From contig CAZCGE010000110.1 in the NCBI GenBank assembly GCA_964498125.1, forward strand, positions 1-56,171: a stretch of 56,171 nucleotides of DNA. The letters run 5' to 3'. Position 1 is the stretch's first letter. The number at the start of each line of letters is the position of its first letter. This stretch comes from CAMDBL01 sp964498125. Lineage in GTDB: Bacteria > Pseudomonadota > Alphaproteobacteria > Rhizobiales > Hyphomicrobiaceae. Below, in pieces: positions 32,802-41,333 of the stretch. The notes below the pieces were generated by a model that saw nothing but the letters and a program-made list of their open reading frames with translations, ran no database searches and was not told the origin of the DNA. A program made the translations under genes and the position numbers.

Positions 32802-33410
32802 TCATCCGCCAGCAGCGGATTGGGGTGGAAAGTCCGGGCGGGAAGCGCAATCATGATGGCGAACCATCAGCCTCGGACCGAGACCCAATCCAAGCAGCGC
32901 TGCAATTGCGGTCTGCCAGGGTAGCAGCAGGATTATCCCGTGGTCGTAGTTGTTGGTGAATGGCAGGAGTAGGCCTAAAGCCGCGCCGGTTGCAATGAGA
33001 CCAACCATGACCGAGGTCCGCCGCAGCGCGTGGATGAAAGCGGCTGCACCAGCCCACGTCGAGAGTGCGCCAACGGCGCCTGCAGCAAATCCGCTGATAT
33101 AGATCGTCAGCGCCGCTGGTAACCATCCCTTGAGCCAGCGCTCCTCGAGTTGCAGCGCGAGATTGACGGCCAATTCCCAGCCGACCCAAGTCGCCACGAG
33201 GGCCATCGCGGCAGCTATCCAGGAGTGGTTTCCCCACCGCCAGACACCGAATCCGACCACGAGGCCGAACCAAACGCCGGTGGCCACCATGTAGAGGCCA
33301 AGGTCAGGGGCAACTCCGTAGCCGAGATCTTGGAAAAAAGTTCCAAGCGTCGCGGAAACGGCGGCAAGTCCCGCAAGGATGACGGCAGGATGTTGCAAAT
33401 CGAATTTCAC
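32802..33410 (-). CDS. Hypothetical integral membrane protein
   Basis: The 202-residue hydrophobic protein has about six membrane helices (for example LGLYMVATGVWFGLVVGFGV, SWIAAAMALVATWVGWELAV, SVMVGLIATGAALGLLLPF). No family could be named. GTG 33410 was chosen because GGAGG lies seven bases upstream and gives KFDLQHPAVILAG; the longer open frame adds a Cys/Ser-rich stretch without membrane character. Gene stands alone, divergent from the CoxG-like gene. Confidence 0.7.
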   Translation of the reverse strand: MKFDLQHPAVILAGLAAVSATLGTFFQDLGYGVAPDLGLYMVATGVWFGLVVGFGVWRWGNHSWIAAAMALVATWVGWELAVNLALQLEERWLKGWLPAALTIYISGFAAGAVGALSTWAGAAAFIHALRRTSVMVGLIATGAALGLLLPFTNNYDHGIILLLPWQTAIAALLGLGLGPRLMVRHHDCASRPDFPPQSAAGG

Positions 33411-33751
33411 GCTCTGCCTCCGAACATTGCTCTGCAAGCCATTGCGTGAAAATGAACCGCAACGATGGCCGCACGAAGGTGGCAGGATGCCATTTGTGGC
33501 AGAATGACACGACGTTACCTGATCGATCATTCTACCGTCTGCCCGTGCTGGCCCGCCTCGTCACGTTCCGATTTTGTTCAAATGCCGCCCCGATGCAGGG
33601 TGCAGCGGCCGCCCGCCAATCCCGCTGGCAACGCCCGGTCTTTCCCCGGCACTGGCCATCCGCTGGTCAACGCCGGATTCGCGGCTTAGATAGAGACCCA
33701 CTTGACTGCGCCGGCAGAGGCGCGGCTGCCGACTTATGCGAGGACTTGCGC
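33411..33751. other. Divergent intergenic region
   Basis: 341 bases between two divergent genes. No gene or RNA was recognised. Short direct repeats GGCAGGATGCCA and GTGGCAGAATGACA near 33480-33511 could be a regulator site but are weak. Confidence 0.5.
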
Positions 33752-34354
33752 TTGGACCTGCACAATACGTTCGAGGTGCCGCTGCCGCCGGATCAGGCCT
33801 GGCGCGTGCTGCTCGACATTGCGCGCATTGCCCCGTGCATGCCTGGCGCCGAGTTGACCGAGGTGGTCGATGCGACGACCTATAAGGGCAAGGTGTCGGT
33901 CAAGCTCGGGCCGGTGGCGTTGGCCTTCGCCGGCGCGGCGCGCTTCGAGGAGACCGATGCCTCCTCCCACCGAGCCAAGGTGTCGGCGCAAGGCACGGAC
34001 GCCAAGGGCCGCGGCGGCGCCAGCGCCAATGTCACATTCCGTCTCGAACCGGCGGGGGCAGGCTGCAAGGTCCTTGTCGACACCACGCTCAATCTGTCGG
34101 GCTCAATTGCGCAATATGGGCGCGGCACCGGCATGATCCAGTCCGTGGCAACTCAGCTGATCGGCCAGTTCGCCAAAAACCTGGAGGCCGAGCTCAACCG
34201 GGGCCAGGCTGCCGGCATGTCGGTGGCCGCCACGGGAGATCCGCCAGCACCGACAACCCGCGCGACCGTGGCGCCCATCTCGGGCTTCCCACTCGTTTGG
34301 GCGGCTCTACTCGATGTCCTGCGCGGCCTGTTCGGGCGCCGCACGGGATCCTAA
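33752..34354 (+). CDS. CoxG/SRPBCC family protein (CO dehydrogenase subunit G-like)
   Basis: The 200-residue protein has an N-terminal SRPBCC fold (DLHNTFEVPLPPDQAWRVLL, IARIAPCMPGAEL, YKGKVSVKLGPVALAFAG, NLSGSIAQYGRGTG) and a hydrophobic C-terminal tail (FPLVWAALLDVLRGLFG) likely to attach it to the membrane, as known for CoxG, which recruits CO dehydrogenase to the membrane. The start is TTG 33752, with AGGA seven bases upstream and the conserved N-terminus directly after. Its stop codon (TAA at 34352-34354) lies inside the palindromic element at 34350-34456. No CO-dehydrogenase structural genes are near. Confidence 0.88.
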   Translation: MDLHNTFEVPLPPDQAWRVLLDIARIAPCMPGAELTEVVDATTYKGKVSVKLGPVALAFAGAARFEETDASSHRAKVSAQGTDAKGRGGASANVTFRLEPAGAGCKVLVDTTLNLSGSIAQYGRGTGMIQSVATQLIGQFAKNLEAELNRGQAAGMSVAATGDPPAPTTRATVAPISGFPLVWAALLDVLRGLFGRRTGS

Positions 34355-34456
34355 GCAGACTTTCGTTGGAAGGCCAACGAATCGTCTGCTTAGGACTTTG
34401 CTTTAGCAGAGTTTTATCGCAAAACCGCGAGGTACACTTTTGCGAACTCTGCTTAG
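34350..34456. repeat. Palindromic intergenic element, type B copy 2
   Basis: The first hairpin CTAAGCAGACTTTCGTTGG pairs imperfectly with CCAACGAATCGTCTGCTTAG. The second pairs AGAGTTttatCGCAAAA with TTTTGCGAACTCT. It supplies the stop codon of the CoxG-like gene and ends 28 bases before the recR start. Confidence 0.85.
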
Positions 34457-34484
34457 ACACGGGCACGATGGGGAGCACGAACAC

Positions 34485-35090
34485 GTGGCAGGCAAGATCG
34501 TCGGGCCGGAAATCGAGCGGATGGTGCAGCTGCTGTCGCGTCTGCCAGGACTTGGCCCCCGCTCGGCGCGCAAGGCGGCATTGGCGCTGTTGAAGCGGCG
34601 GCATGATCTTCTGGAACCCCTCGCCGCGGCGCTGACGGAAGCGGCTGCCAAGCTGCGAATATGCCCCGAATGCGGCAACGTCGACACCATCGAGCCCTGC
34701 AGCATCTGCCAAGATCTGCGGCGCGACGGGCGTCTGCTCGTCGTTGTCGAAGACGTCGGCGACCTGTGGGCGCTGGAGCGGGCCGGCGTGATCCAAGGCC
34801 GCTACCACGTGCTGGGCGGGCATCTTTCACCGCTCGACGGCATCGGCCCGGATCGGCTCAATATCCCCAAGCTGATCGAGCGTGCCTCGACCGGTGGCGT
34901 GGAGGAGGTTCTGCTCGCCCTCAATGTTACGGTCGAGGGCCAGTCGACCGCACATTACTTGACTGAGCAACTCGGCCCGGCCGGCATCACGGTGTCGCGG
35001 CTGGCGCAGGGCGTGCCCATCGGTGGCGAACTCGATTATCTCGACGATGGCACGCTGGCGGCCGCGGTCCGCTTGCGGTTGAAGGTTTGA
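34485..35090 (+). CDS. recR: Recombination mediator protein RecR
   Basis: The 201-residue RecFOR component loads RecA at gaps. Helix-hairpin-helix LLSRLPGLGPRSARKAAL near residues 15-32, a four-Cys zinc finger CPECGNVDTIEPCSIC near 58-73, and a Toprim core (VVVEDVGDLWALER, YHVLGGHLSPLDGIGPD) are complete. GTG 34485 is the start; GGGGAG lies upstream. In most relatives recR follows dnaX and ybaB; here it sits alone behind a palindromic element, about 10.7 kb from them and on the other strand. Confidence 0.96.
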   Translation: MAGKIVGPEIERMVQLLSRLPGLGPRSARKAALALLKRRHDLLEPLAAALTEAAAKLRICPECGNVDTIEPCSICQDLRRDGRLLVVVEDVGDLWALERAGVIQGRYHVLGGHLSPLDGIGPDRLNIPKLIERASTGGVEEVLLALNVTVEGQSTAHYLTEQLGPAGITVSRLAQGVPIGGELDYLDDGTLAAAVRLRLKV

Positions 35091-35142
35091 CGACCCCGCC
35101 CGCTGCGGCGGTTTGCCGTTTAACGGCATCCGCGCGGTCGCC

Positions 35143-35170
35143 TTGCTGTCACGGTTGGATGGCTTATAGT
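35143..35170 (+). promoter_or_regulatory. Sigma70-like promoter of the polysaccharide genes
   Basis: TTGCTG (35143-35148) and TATAGT (35165-35170) are 16 bases apart, 57 bases upstream of the CapD-type start. No other strong promoter pair is seen in the recR-CapD spacer. Confidence 0.4.
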
Positions 35171-35226
35171 CGCTGGAATCGAGCCTGGGGCAGACCCCAA
35201 ACTGCGCGCGAGGGCAAGAGGTCGCC

Positions 35227-37209
35227 TTGAGCATCGAAAGCCAGTTGGCGCACACCATCAAGCGCTTGCGCCCGTGGCTCATTGGCCTGCCGCGCATCGG
35301 CAAGCGCATCCTGCTAATCGCCAATGATGCAGCGCTGATCAGCCTTGCCCTGTGGCTGACTTTGTCGCTGCGTTACAATCAAGTCTTCCTGCCGCCAAGC
35401 TGGGATTATGCGCTGCTGCTGGCGGCTGCACCGCTGCTCAGCATCGCCGCCTTCGCCTATGCCGGCATCTACCGCATCGTTACCCGCTACATTGGCCACC
35501 GCGGCACCTATCGAATCATCGGCTGCATGGCGGTTTCGGTGCTGTTGTGGGCGCTGCTGATTCTGCTGTCGGGCCTGCAGGGGGTGCCGCGCACCGTCGT
35601 GCTGTTCTACGGTGGCCTGGCCAGCGGCTTCATCTTGGCGAGCCGGCATGCCGCGGCCTGGGCGCTGCGAACCGCCGGTATTCGCATTCCCGATCTGCCC
35701 CTCGCCGAGCAAAAAACCGTGCTGATCTATGGTGCGGGTCCGGCCGGCGTGCAGCTGCTCGAAGCGCTGCGCAGGACGGGCCAGGCGCGCGTCGCCGGCT
35801 TTCTCGACGACACGCCGAGCCTGAAGGGCCAATATATCGGTGGCCAGAAAGTCTATACGTCCGACAAGCTCGGCAGGCTGATCGAGCGCGAGGGTGTCCG
35901 CGAGGTGCTGTTGGCCCTGCCGGACGCGCAGCGCCGCGACCGGCGGGCCGCGCTGAAGAGCCTCGAGGGCTACTCCGTGCGGATCAAGACGCTGCCGGCG
36001 ATCGAGGATATTGCGAGCGGCCGCGTCTCCGTCAGCGATCTGCGGCCGGTCGACGTCGGCGACCTGCTCGGCCGCGACCAGGTGCCGCCGAACATGGATC
36101 TGCTAGCGCGCTCCATCCGCGGCAAATCGGTGATGATCACTGGCGCCGGCGGCTCCATCGGCGCCGAACTCGTGCGCCAGATCGTCAGGCAGGGCCCGAC
36201 CACGCTGGTGCTGTTCGAGCTGTCGGAAGTGGCGCTGTACGAGATCGAGATGGAGGTTCGCGCGCTCGTGACGGACGCGCCGCAAGACCAACCGTTGCCT
36301 GAAATCGTCGCCGTCCTGGGCTCGGTGCTCGACGCGGCGGCGGTGCACAATGCGATTTCGCGGCACGCGGTGGCAACGATTTATCATGCGGCAGCCTACA
36401 AGCACGTGCCGATCGTCGAACTCAATCCAGTCGCGGGCCTGGCCAACAACACCTTCGGCACCGCCGTCATCGCCAGCGCGGCGCAAGACCTCGGCGTCGA
36501 GCGCTTCGTGCTGGTATCGACCGACAAGGCCGTGCGGCCGACCAACGTCATGGGCGCCAGCAAACGCCTGGCCGAACTGGTGCTGCAGGCCAAGGCCAAG
36601 GACAGTACCGGCACAGTTTTCACCATGGTGCGGTTCGGCAATGTGCTCGACAGTTCCGGCTCGGTCGTGCGGCTGTTCCGCAAGCAGATCGAGCAGGGTG
36701 GGCCGGTTACGGTCACGCACCCCGATGTGATCCGCTACTTCATGTCGATTCCGGAGGCCGCCGAACTCGTCATTCAGGCGGGCACCATGGCGACCGGCGG
36801 TGAGGTGTTCGTGCTCGACATGGGCGAGCAGGTCAAGATCGACGAGCTGGCCCGCTCGATGATCCGCCTGATGGGCCTCGACGTCCGCGATGCCGACAAT
36901 CCCGATGGCGACATCGCCATCGCCTACATCGGCCTGCGTCCGGGCGAGAAGCTGTACGAGGAGCTTCTGCTCGGCGAAAACGCGACCGGAACAGAGCATC
37001 CCCGCATCCTGCGGATCGACGAGCCGGCCCTGTCAGCCGCGGAGCTGGCAAAGGAGCTGCAGGTGCTGCGCGCGGCCATGGACCGCAATGAGGTGGATGC
37101 CGTCAATGCCGTGCTGATGCGGACCGTGGAGGGGTACCGGCCGGATTCACAGCACGCCGCGGCGGGTGTGCAGGGTGCGCCCTGGCCCACCTCCCGCCTG
37201 CTGCATTGA
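35227..37209 (+). CDS. Membrane-bound nucleotide-sugar epimerase/dehydratase (CapD/WbpM type)
   Basis: The 660-residue protein has four N-terminal membrane helices (about 25-145), a CoA-binding-like Rossmann domain (VLIYGAGPAGVQLLEAL) and a C-terminal SDR domain from about residue 300 with TGAGGSIGAELVRQI and STDKAVRPTNVMGASKRLAE, the Met-xxx-Lys variant typical of WbpM/FlaA1. Such enzymes are 4,6-dehydratases making UDP-4-keto-6-deoxy sugars for O-antigen or capsule. TTG start with AAGAGG upstream. First of three overlapping surface-polysaccharide genes. Confidence 0.93.
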   Translation: MSIESQLAHTIKRLRPWLIGLPRIGKRILLIANDAALISLALWLTLSLRYNQVFLPPSWDYALLLAAAPLLSIAAFAYAGIYRIVTRYIGHRGTYRIIGCMAVSVLLWALLILLSGLQGVPRTVVLFYGGLASGFILASRHAAAWALRTAGIRIPDLPLAEQKTVLIYGAGPAGVQLLEALRRTGQARVAGFLDDTPSLKGQYIGGQKVYTSDKLGRLIEREGVREVLLALPDAQRRDRRAALKSLEGYSVRIKTLPAIEDIASGRVSVSDLRPVDVGDLLGRDQVPPNMDLLARSIRGKSVMITGAGGSIGAELVRQIVRQGPTTLVLFELSEVALYEIEMEVRALVTDAPQDQPLPEIVAVLGSVLDAAAVHNAISRHAVATIYHAAAYKHVPIVELNPVAGLANNTFGTAVIASAAQDLGVERFVLVSTDKAVRPTNVMGASKRLAELVLQAKAKDSTGTVFTMVRFGNVLDSSGSVVRLFRKQIEQGGPVTVTHPDVIRYFMSIPEAAELVIQAGTMATGGEVFVLDMGEQVKIDELARSMIRLMGLDVRDADNPDGDIAIAYIGLRPGEKLYEELLLGENATGTEHPRILRIDEPALSAAELAKELQVLRAAMDRNEVDAVNAVLMRTVEGYRPDSQHAAAGVQGAPWPTSRLLH

Positions 37210-38252
37210 GTGGACAGCCCGTGCTGATGGCCCTCACTCCACTGGCACTGAGCGGCCTGATCGTCGCCGGCACGGCGCTGCTGACGCTGGTTCTCAACCG
37301 GTTGCTGCGCCCGCTGCTGCTGCGATACGCCATGGCACGGCCCAACACCCGCTCCAGCCACGCCGTGCCGACCCCGCAGGGCGGCGGCATTGCCGTGATC
37401 GGCATATCGCTGATCATGTTCAGCGCCCTCACCGCGGGCGCCACCATGTCCGGCATCGACGGGCCGCGGCTGGCCTTGCTCGCTGGCGCGGCGGTCATCC
37501 TTGCGGTTGTCGGCGCCGTCGATGATATCCGGCCGCTGCCGGTCATCCTTCGGCTCGTCATCCAGTTCATGGCGGCGACGAGCATTTTTCTTGCGCTGCC
37601 GCCGGGATCGGCGCCGCTGGCGACACTGGCCATTCCTGCCGCCGTCGAGCCCATCATCCTGATTGTCGGCCTGGTCTGGTTCATCAACCTGACGAATTTC
37701 ATGGACGGCATCGATTGGATGACGATTGTCGAGGTCGTGCCGATCACGGCTGCCATCGCACTGTTCGCGCATATCGGCGCGGTACCCATGGCCGCCGGAT
37801 TGCTGGCCCTGATCCTGACTGGCGCCCTGCTCGGGTTTGCGCCGGCCAACCGGCACGTCGCCCGCCTGTTCCTCGGCGATGTCGGCAGCCTGCCGCTCGG
37901 CGGGCTGGTCGGCTGGCTGCTGATCGTGCTCGCCAGTGCCGGGCATTTGGCCGCCGCGCTCATTCTGCCGCTGTATTACATCGCTGATTCAGGCATCACG
38001 CTGTGGCAGCGCTGGCGGCGAGGGGAGAAGATCTGGCAGGCGCACCGCGCGCACTTCTACCAGCGCGCGCTGGCCAAGGGGTATTCCGTCCCGGATGTGA
38101 CCGCCGAGGTTCTGCGGCTCAACCTGGCGCTGGCGGCACTGGCGCTGGCTTGCGTCGTGATCAAAGTCTTCATCGTCAGTATGCTCATGGTCGCCACCGC
38201 CGTCGGTCTGACCGGGCTGGTGCTGCGCCGGCTGGAGCGGGGGAAGGTATGA
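37206..38252 (+). CDS. MraY/WecA-like undecaprenyl-phosphate sugar-1-phosphate transferase
   Basis: The polytopic protein of about 348 residues carries the WecA/WbpL-type motifs: THAVPTPQGGG-like SSHAVPTPQGGGIAVIG, VVGAVDDIRPLPV, FINLTNFMDGIDW, FLGDVGSLPLGGL and HRAHFYQRAL. It starts polysaccharide chains on undecaprenyl phosphate at the inner membrane. The TTG at 37206 overlaps the previous stop (TTGA), while ATG 37227 or GTG 37221 are alternatives; no strong ribosome site distinguishes them. It ends with ATGA overlap into the next gene. Confidence 0.92.
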   Translation: MSGQPVLMALTPLALSGLIVAGTALLTLVLNRLLRPLLLRYAMARPNTRSSHAVPTPQGGGIAVIGISLIMFSALTAGATMSGIDGPRLALLAGAAVILAVVGAVDDIRPLPVILRLVIQFMAATSIFLALPPGSAPLATLAIPAAVEPIILIVGLVWFINLTNFMDGIDWMTIVEVVPITAAIALFAHIGAVPMAAGLLALILTGALLGFAPANRHVARLFLGDVGSLPLGGLVGWLLIVLASAGHLAAALILPLYYIADSGITLWQRWRRGEKIWQAHRAHFYQRALAKGYSVPDVTAEVLRLNLALAALALACVVIKVFIVSMLMVATAVGLTGLVLRRLERGKV

Positions 38253-39196
38253 ACGGCTGCGTGCTCGTCACTGGCGCCTCGGGCTTCATCGGGCGTGCGC
38301 TGGCACCGCGATTGGTGCGGGCAGGCTACGCGGTGCGCGCCGCGGCCCGCCGTCCCCAGGACCTGGCAGCGAGCCCGGGCTTGACACCCGTGCTGCTGCC
38401 CGACTTGGCAGCCCACGACATCGCCTGGGAGCCCCTGCTGGCCGGCGTAACGCACATCGTGCATTTGGCCGGCCTCGCGCACGCGACGGCCCGATTGCCG
38501 GAAGCGGCATACATGGCCGTCAATGCGCATGCGACCGAATCCCTGGCGGCAGCGGCGCGACGCCTGGGCATCGCCCGCCTGCTGCTGGTCTCCTCGGTAC
38601 GCGCCCAGATCGGGACCGTCTCTGATCGGATCATCACGGAAAGCGATGTCCCAGTGCCCACTGATGCCTATGGCCGCTCGAAGCTCGCCGCCGAACGGAT
38701 GATGCAGGTGGCGCTGGCCGGAGGTGGCACCGAAGGTGTCGTGCTGCGACCGGTGCTGGTGTATGGGCCAGGCGTCAAGGGCAACATGGGAGCACTGTTT
38801 CGCCTGGCGCGGCTCGAGGTGCCGCTGCCGTTTGGCGCGCTGGACAATCGGCGGTCGATCCTCAGCCTCGGCAATCTGGCGTCCGCGGTGACGCATGCCT
38901 TGAGCGCGCCGCGCACCGCGGGTGGGACATACCTCGTCGCCGACACCGAGCCAGTCAGCGTGGCGGAGATGATTGCCCAGCTTCGGGCTGGGCTCGGGCG
39001 CGGACCTGGACTGGTTTCGGTGCCACTGGGACCACTGGCGCTGGCGCTGCGCCTTGCCGGGCGTGGTGAGACCTGGGCGCGGCTCGCCGGCAGTCTCGTG
39101 GCTGATACGAGCGCACTGCGATCGACCGGCTGGCAACCGGAGGAAACAACACCGGCGGCACTGGCGGCTGCGATCGAAGCCGCTCGTGGTCCTTGA
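38249..39196 (+). CDS. NAD-dependent epimerase/dehydratase (SDR, UDP-sugar reductase-like)
   Basis: The 315-residue extended SDR has the Rossmann motif VTGASGFIGRALAPRLV at the N-terminus, VSSVRAQIG as the Ser region and the catalytic pair in DAYGRSKLAAERMM, followed by LRPVLVYGPGVKGNM and the substrate-side SLGNLASAV. This type often reduces the 4-keto group of UDP-GlcNAc-derived sugars and pairs with a WecA/WbpL transferase, as here. ATG overlaps the MraY-like stop as ATGA. It ends four bases before the convergent membrane protein gene. Confidence 0.9.
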   Translation: MNGCVLVTGASGFIGRALAPRLVRAGYAVRAAARRPQDLAASPGLTPVLLPDLAAHDIAWEPLLAGVTHIVHLAGLAHATARLPEAAYMAVNAHATESLAAAARRLGIARLLLVSSVRAQIGTVSDRIITESDVPVPTDAYGRSKLAAERMMQVALAGGGTEGVVLRPVLVYGPGVKGNMGALFRLARLEVPLPFGALDNRRSILSLGNLASAVTHALSAPRTAGGTYLVADTEPVSVAEMIAQLRAGLGRGPGLVSVPLGPLALALRLAGRGETWARLAGSLVADTSALRSTGWQPEETTPAALAAAIEAARGP

Positions 39197-39200
39197 CGCC

Positions 39201-41324
39201 CTATCGCCCCTCTCGCCACCACGCCAGGGCGAGCAGCATCAGCAGCGCCGACAGCGCCAGCAAGCCGGTGAACATCGGCGTCAGCTTGACCCCGCGCGTG
39301 ACGTAGGCCTCGCGGTCCTTGAGGCCGAGCCAGCCCGAGCCGGCCAGCACGCGGGCGCTGGCGAGCAGCGAGATGCGCGGCACATCGACGGATGCCGGAT
39401 CGGCGTTCGACAGCAGCCCACCGCTCTTGGTCCAGAAGATGCCGCCGCCGGTCGACTCGATCAAGGTCTTGAGCTTGTCTTCCGAGGCCGTCACTTCGCT
39501 CATCTCGCGCTGGTCCTCGGTGCCCGCGTGGGCAACGGCGGTCAAGACGCCATTGGGCGAAAGGGTCTGCATTTTGTAAAGCCCGGCCTCTTTGACATCG
39601 AGCGTGGTGCGCCACACACCGGCGCCGGCCTTCTCCAGCGTCGCATCGGACTTGTCGCCACCCGGCGCCTGGATCGAGACCTGCGGCACGCGGTCCTCCA
39701 TCGACCGGCGCTCGATCGTAAGTTTCAATCCGCGAGCCGACGTGATCAGGCGCTCCTCTTCGAGGTCGGGTTCCTTCATCAGCCAATGCGACAGGCGCCG
39801 CAACAAGTCGGTATAAGGTCCGCCGCCTTCAAAGCCGCGCGCCCAAAGCCAGGCATGGTCCGACGTGAGCAGCGCGACGCGGCCCCGGCCCTTGCGATCG
39901 AGCACCAGCAGCGGCTTGCTTTCCGCCCCCTGCATGATGGTGCGGCCACGATCCGGCACCACCTCGACCTGGCGGAACCAGCGGCCCCAGTTCGGCACGG
40001 CCTTGAAATCGGCCGGTGCGCCGGGCAGGCCTCGTGTCACCGGATGACGCGCACCCTCTTCTGTCACCTGCGCCTTGAACGGCTGCTCCAGCAACCTGCC
40101 GGTCGGAGCCGCCGGCAACACAGGCGATAACGGCGTGCGGTACAGCGAGAGGCGGCCGGCATAATCGTCGCCTGCCGCGACCAGCAGCGCGCCGCCATGC
40201 TGATCCACATAGCGGGCGATATTGTCGTAATAGAGCATCTGCAGGATGCCCTTGTTCTGGTAGCGATCGAAGATGATCAAGTCGAAATCCTTGATCTTCT
40301 CCGAGAACAGCTCGCGCGTCGGGAATGCGATCAGCGACAGCTGGTTGATGGGCGTGCCATCCTGCTTCTCGGGCGGCCGCAAAATGGTAAAGTGCACGAG
40401 GTCGACGGCGGCATCCGACTTCAGCAGGTTGCGCCAGGTGCGCTCACCGGCATGCGGTTCGCCCGAGACCAGCAGTACACGCAGGTTCTCGCGCACGCCT
40501 TCCGCGGCGACCACGGCCCGATTGTTGACCGGCGTCAGCTCGCCCGGTGCGGTCTCCAATTCGATTTCGATGATGTTCTGGCCCGCGTGCGGGAAATGCA
40601 TGGCAACCGTCAGCCGCCGACCGATCTCGGTGCGCAGGGTCTCGTCGGGCTGGCCTTCGCGACGCACGCGCAACGTGACATTGGGACCGGCGCGGCCGCG
40701 CTTGCCGCTCTCGCGGATTGCGATCTCGACTTTCTGCGTCGAGCCGACGAGGGCATACTTCGGCGCCGTGAGAATCTCGATGCGCCGGTCGAATTCATCC
40801 GGCGTGCCGGTCAGCAGCGCATGCACGGGCGCATCGAAGCCCAGGGCGCCGGCCGACTTGGGTACGTCGTGCACCTGGCCGTCGGTGATCATGATGACGC
40901 CGGCCAGCCGGTCTGGCGGCGTGTTGGCGAGCGCGGCGTTGAGATCGGCGAACAGGTTGGTGCCCGATTGGCCCTCGGCCGGGCGCGCGCCGGTCACCCA
41001 CTTCACTTGCAGATTAGGGATCTTGCCAAGTTTGGCTTCGACATCGGCCTTGATGGCCCGGGCCTGTTCGGGGCGCTGGGCCAGCGTCTGGCTGGTGCTC
41101 TCGTCGACGATGACGATGGCGATATTGGCCAGGCTCTCGCGCTCCTCCTCACGCAATGTCGGATTGGCGAGGGCCGCGATCAGCGCGGCCAATGCCAAAG
41201 CGCGCAGCAGCGCACCCCGCGAGTGGCGGTAGAGCAGCAACGCGACCAGCACCACCGCCAATGCGCCCGCCGCCCAGAAGATGGGCGTGGGAACCATCGG
41301 CGCGAAGTCGATCGACCAATTCAT
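39201..41324 (-). CDS. Large membrane protein with VWA MIDAS and GATase1-like domain
   Basis: The 707-residue protein has two N-terminal membrane helices (about 15-34 and 40-58) and one at the C-terminus (about 682-703). After the N-terminal helices, IVIVDESTSQTLA shows a DxSxS MIDAS, so this is a VWA-type domain facing the periplasm. A class I amidotransferase-like domain follows (YVDQHGGALLVAAGDDYAG, FKAVPNWGRWFRQVEV), without a recognisable catalytic Cys. Last gene of the MoxR-DUF58-DUF4159 operon, nine bases after its partner. The exact role is unknown; related aerotolerance (Bat) systems act at the cell envelope. Confidence 0.85.
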   Translation of the reverse strand: MNWSIDFAPMVPTPIFWAAGALAVVLVALLLYRHSRGALLRALALAALIAALANPTLREEERESLANIAIVIVDESTSQTLAQRPEQARAIKADVEAKLGKIPNLQVKWVTGARPAEGQSGTNLFADLNAALANTPPDRLAGVIMITDGQVHDVPKSAGALGFDAPVHALLTGTPDEFDRRIEILTAPKYALVGSTQKVEIAIRESGKRGRAGPNVTLRVRREGQPDETLRTEIGRRLTVAMHFPHAGQNIIEIELETAPGELTPVNNRAVVAAEGVRENLRVLLVSGEPHAGERTWRNLLKSDAAVDLVHFTILRPPEKQDGTPINQLSLIAFPTRELFSEKIKDFDLIIFDRYQNKGILQMLYYDNIARYVDQHGGALLVAAGDDYAGRLSLYRTPLSPVLPAAPTGRLLEQPFKAQVTEEGARHPVTRGLPGAPADFKAVPNWGRWFRQVEVVPDRGRTIMQGAESKPLLVLDRKGRGRVALLTSDHAWLWARGFEGGGPYTDLLRRLSHWLMKEPDLEEERLITSARGLKLTIERRSMEDRVPQVSIQAPGGDKSDATLEKAGAGVWRTTLDVKEAGLYKMQTLSPNGVLTAVAHAGTEDQREMSEVTASEDKLKTLIESTGGGIFWTKSGGLLSNADPASVDVPRISLLASARVLAGSGWLGLKDREAYVTRGVKLTPMFTGLLALSALLMLLALAWWREGR

Positions 41325-41333
41325 GAGGATGTC

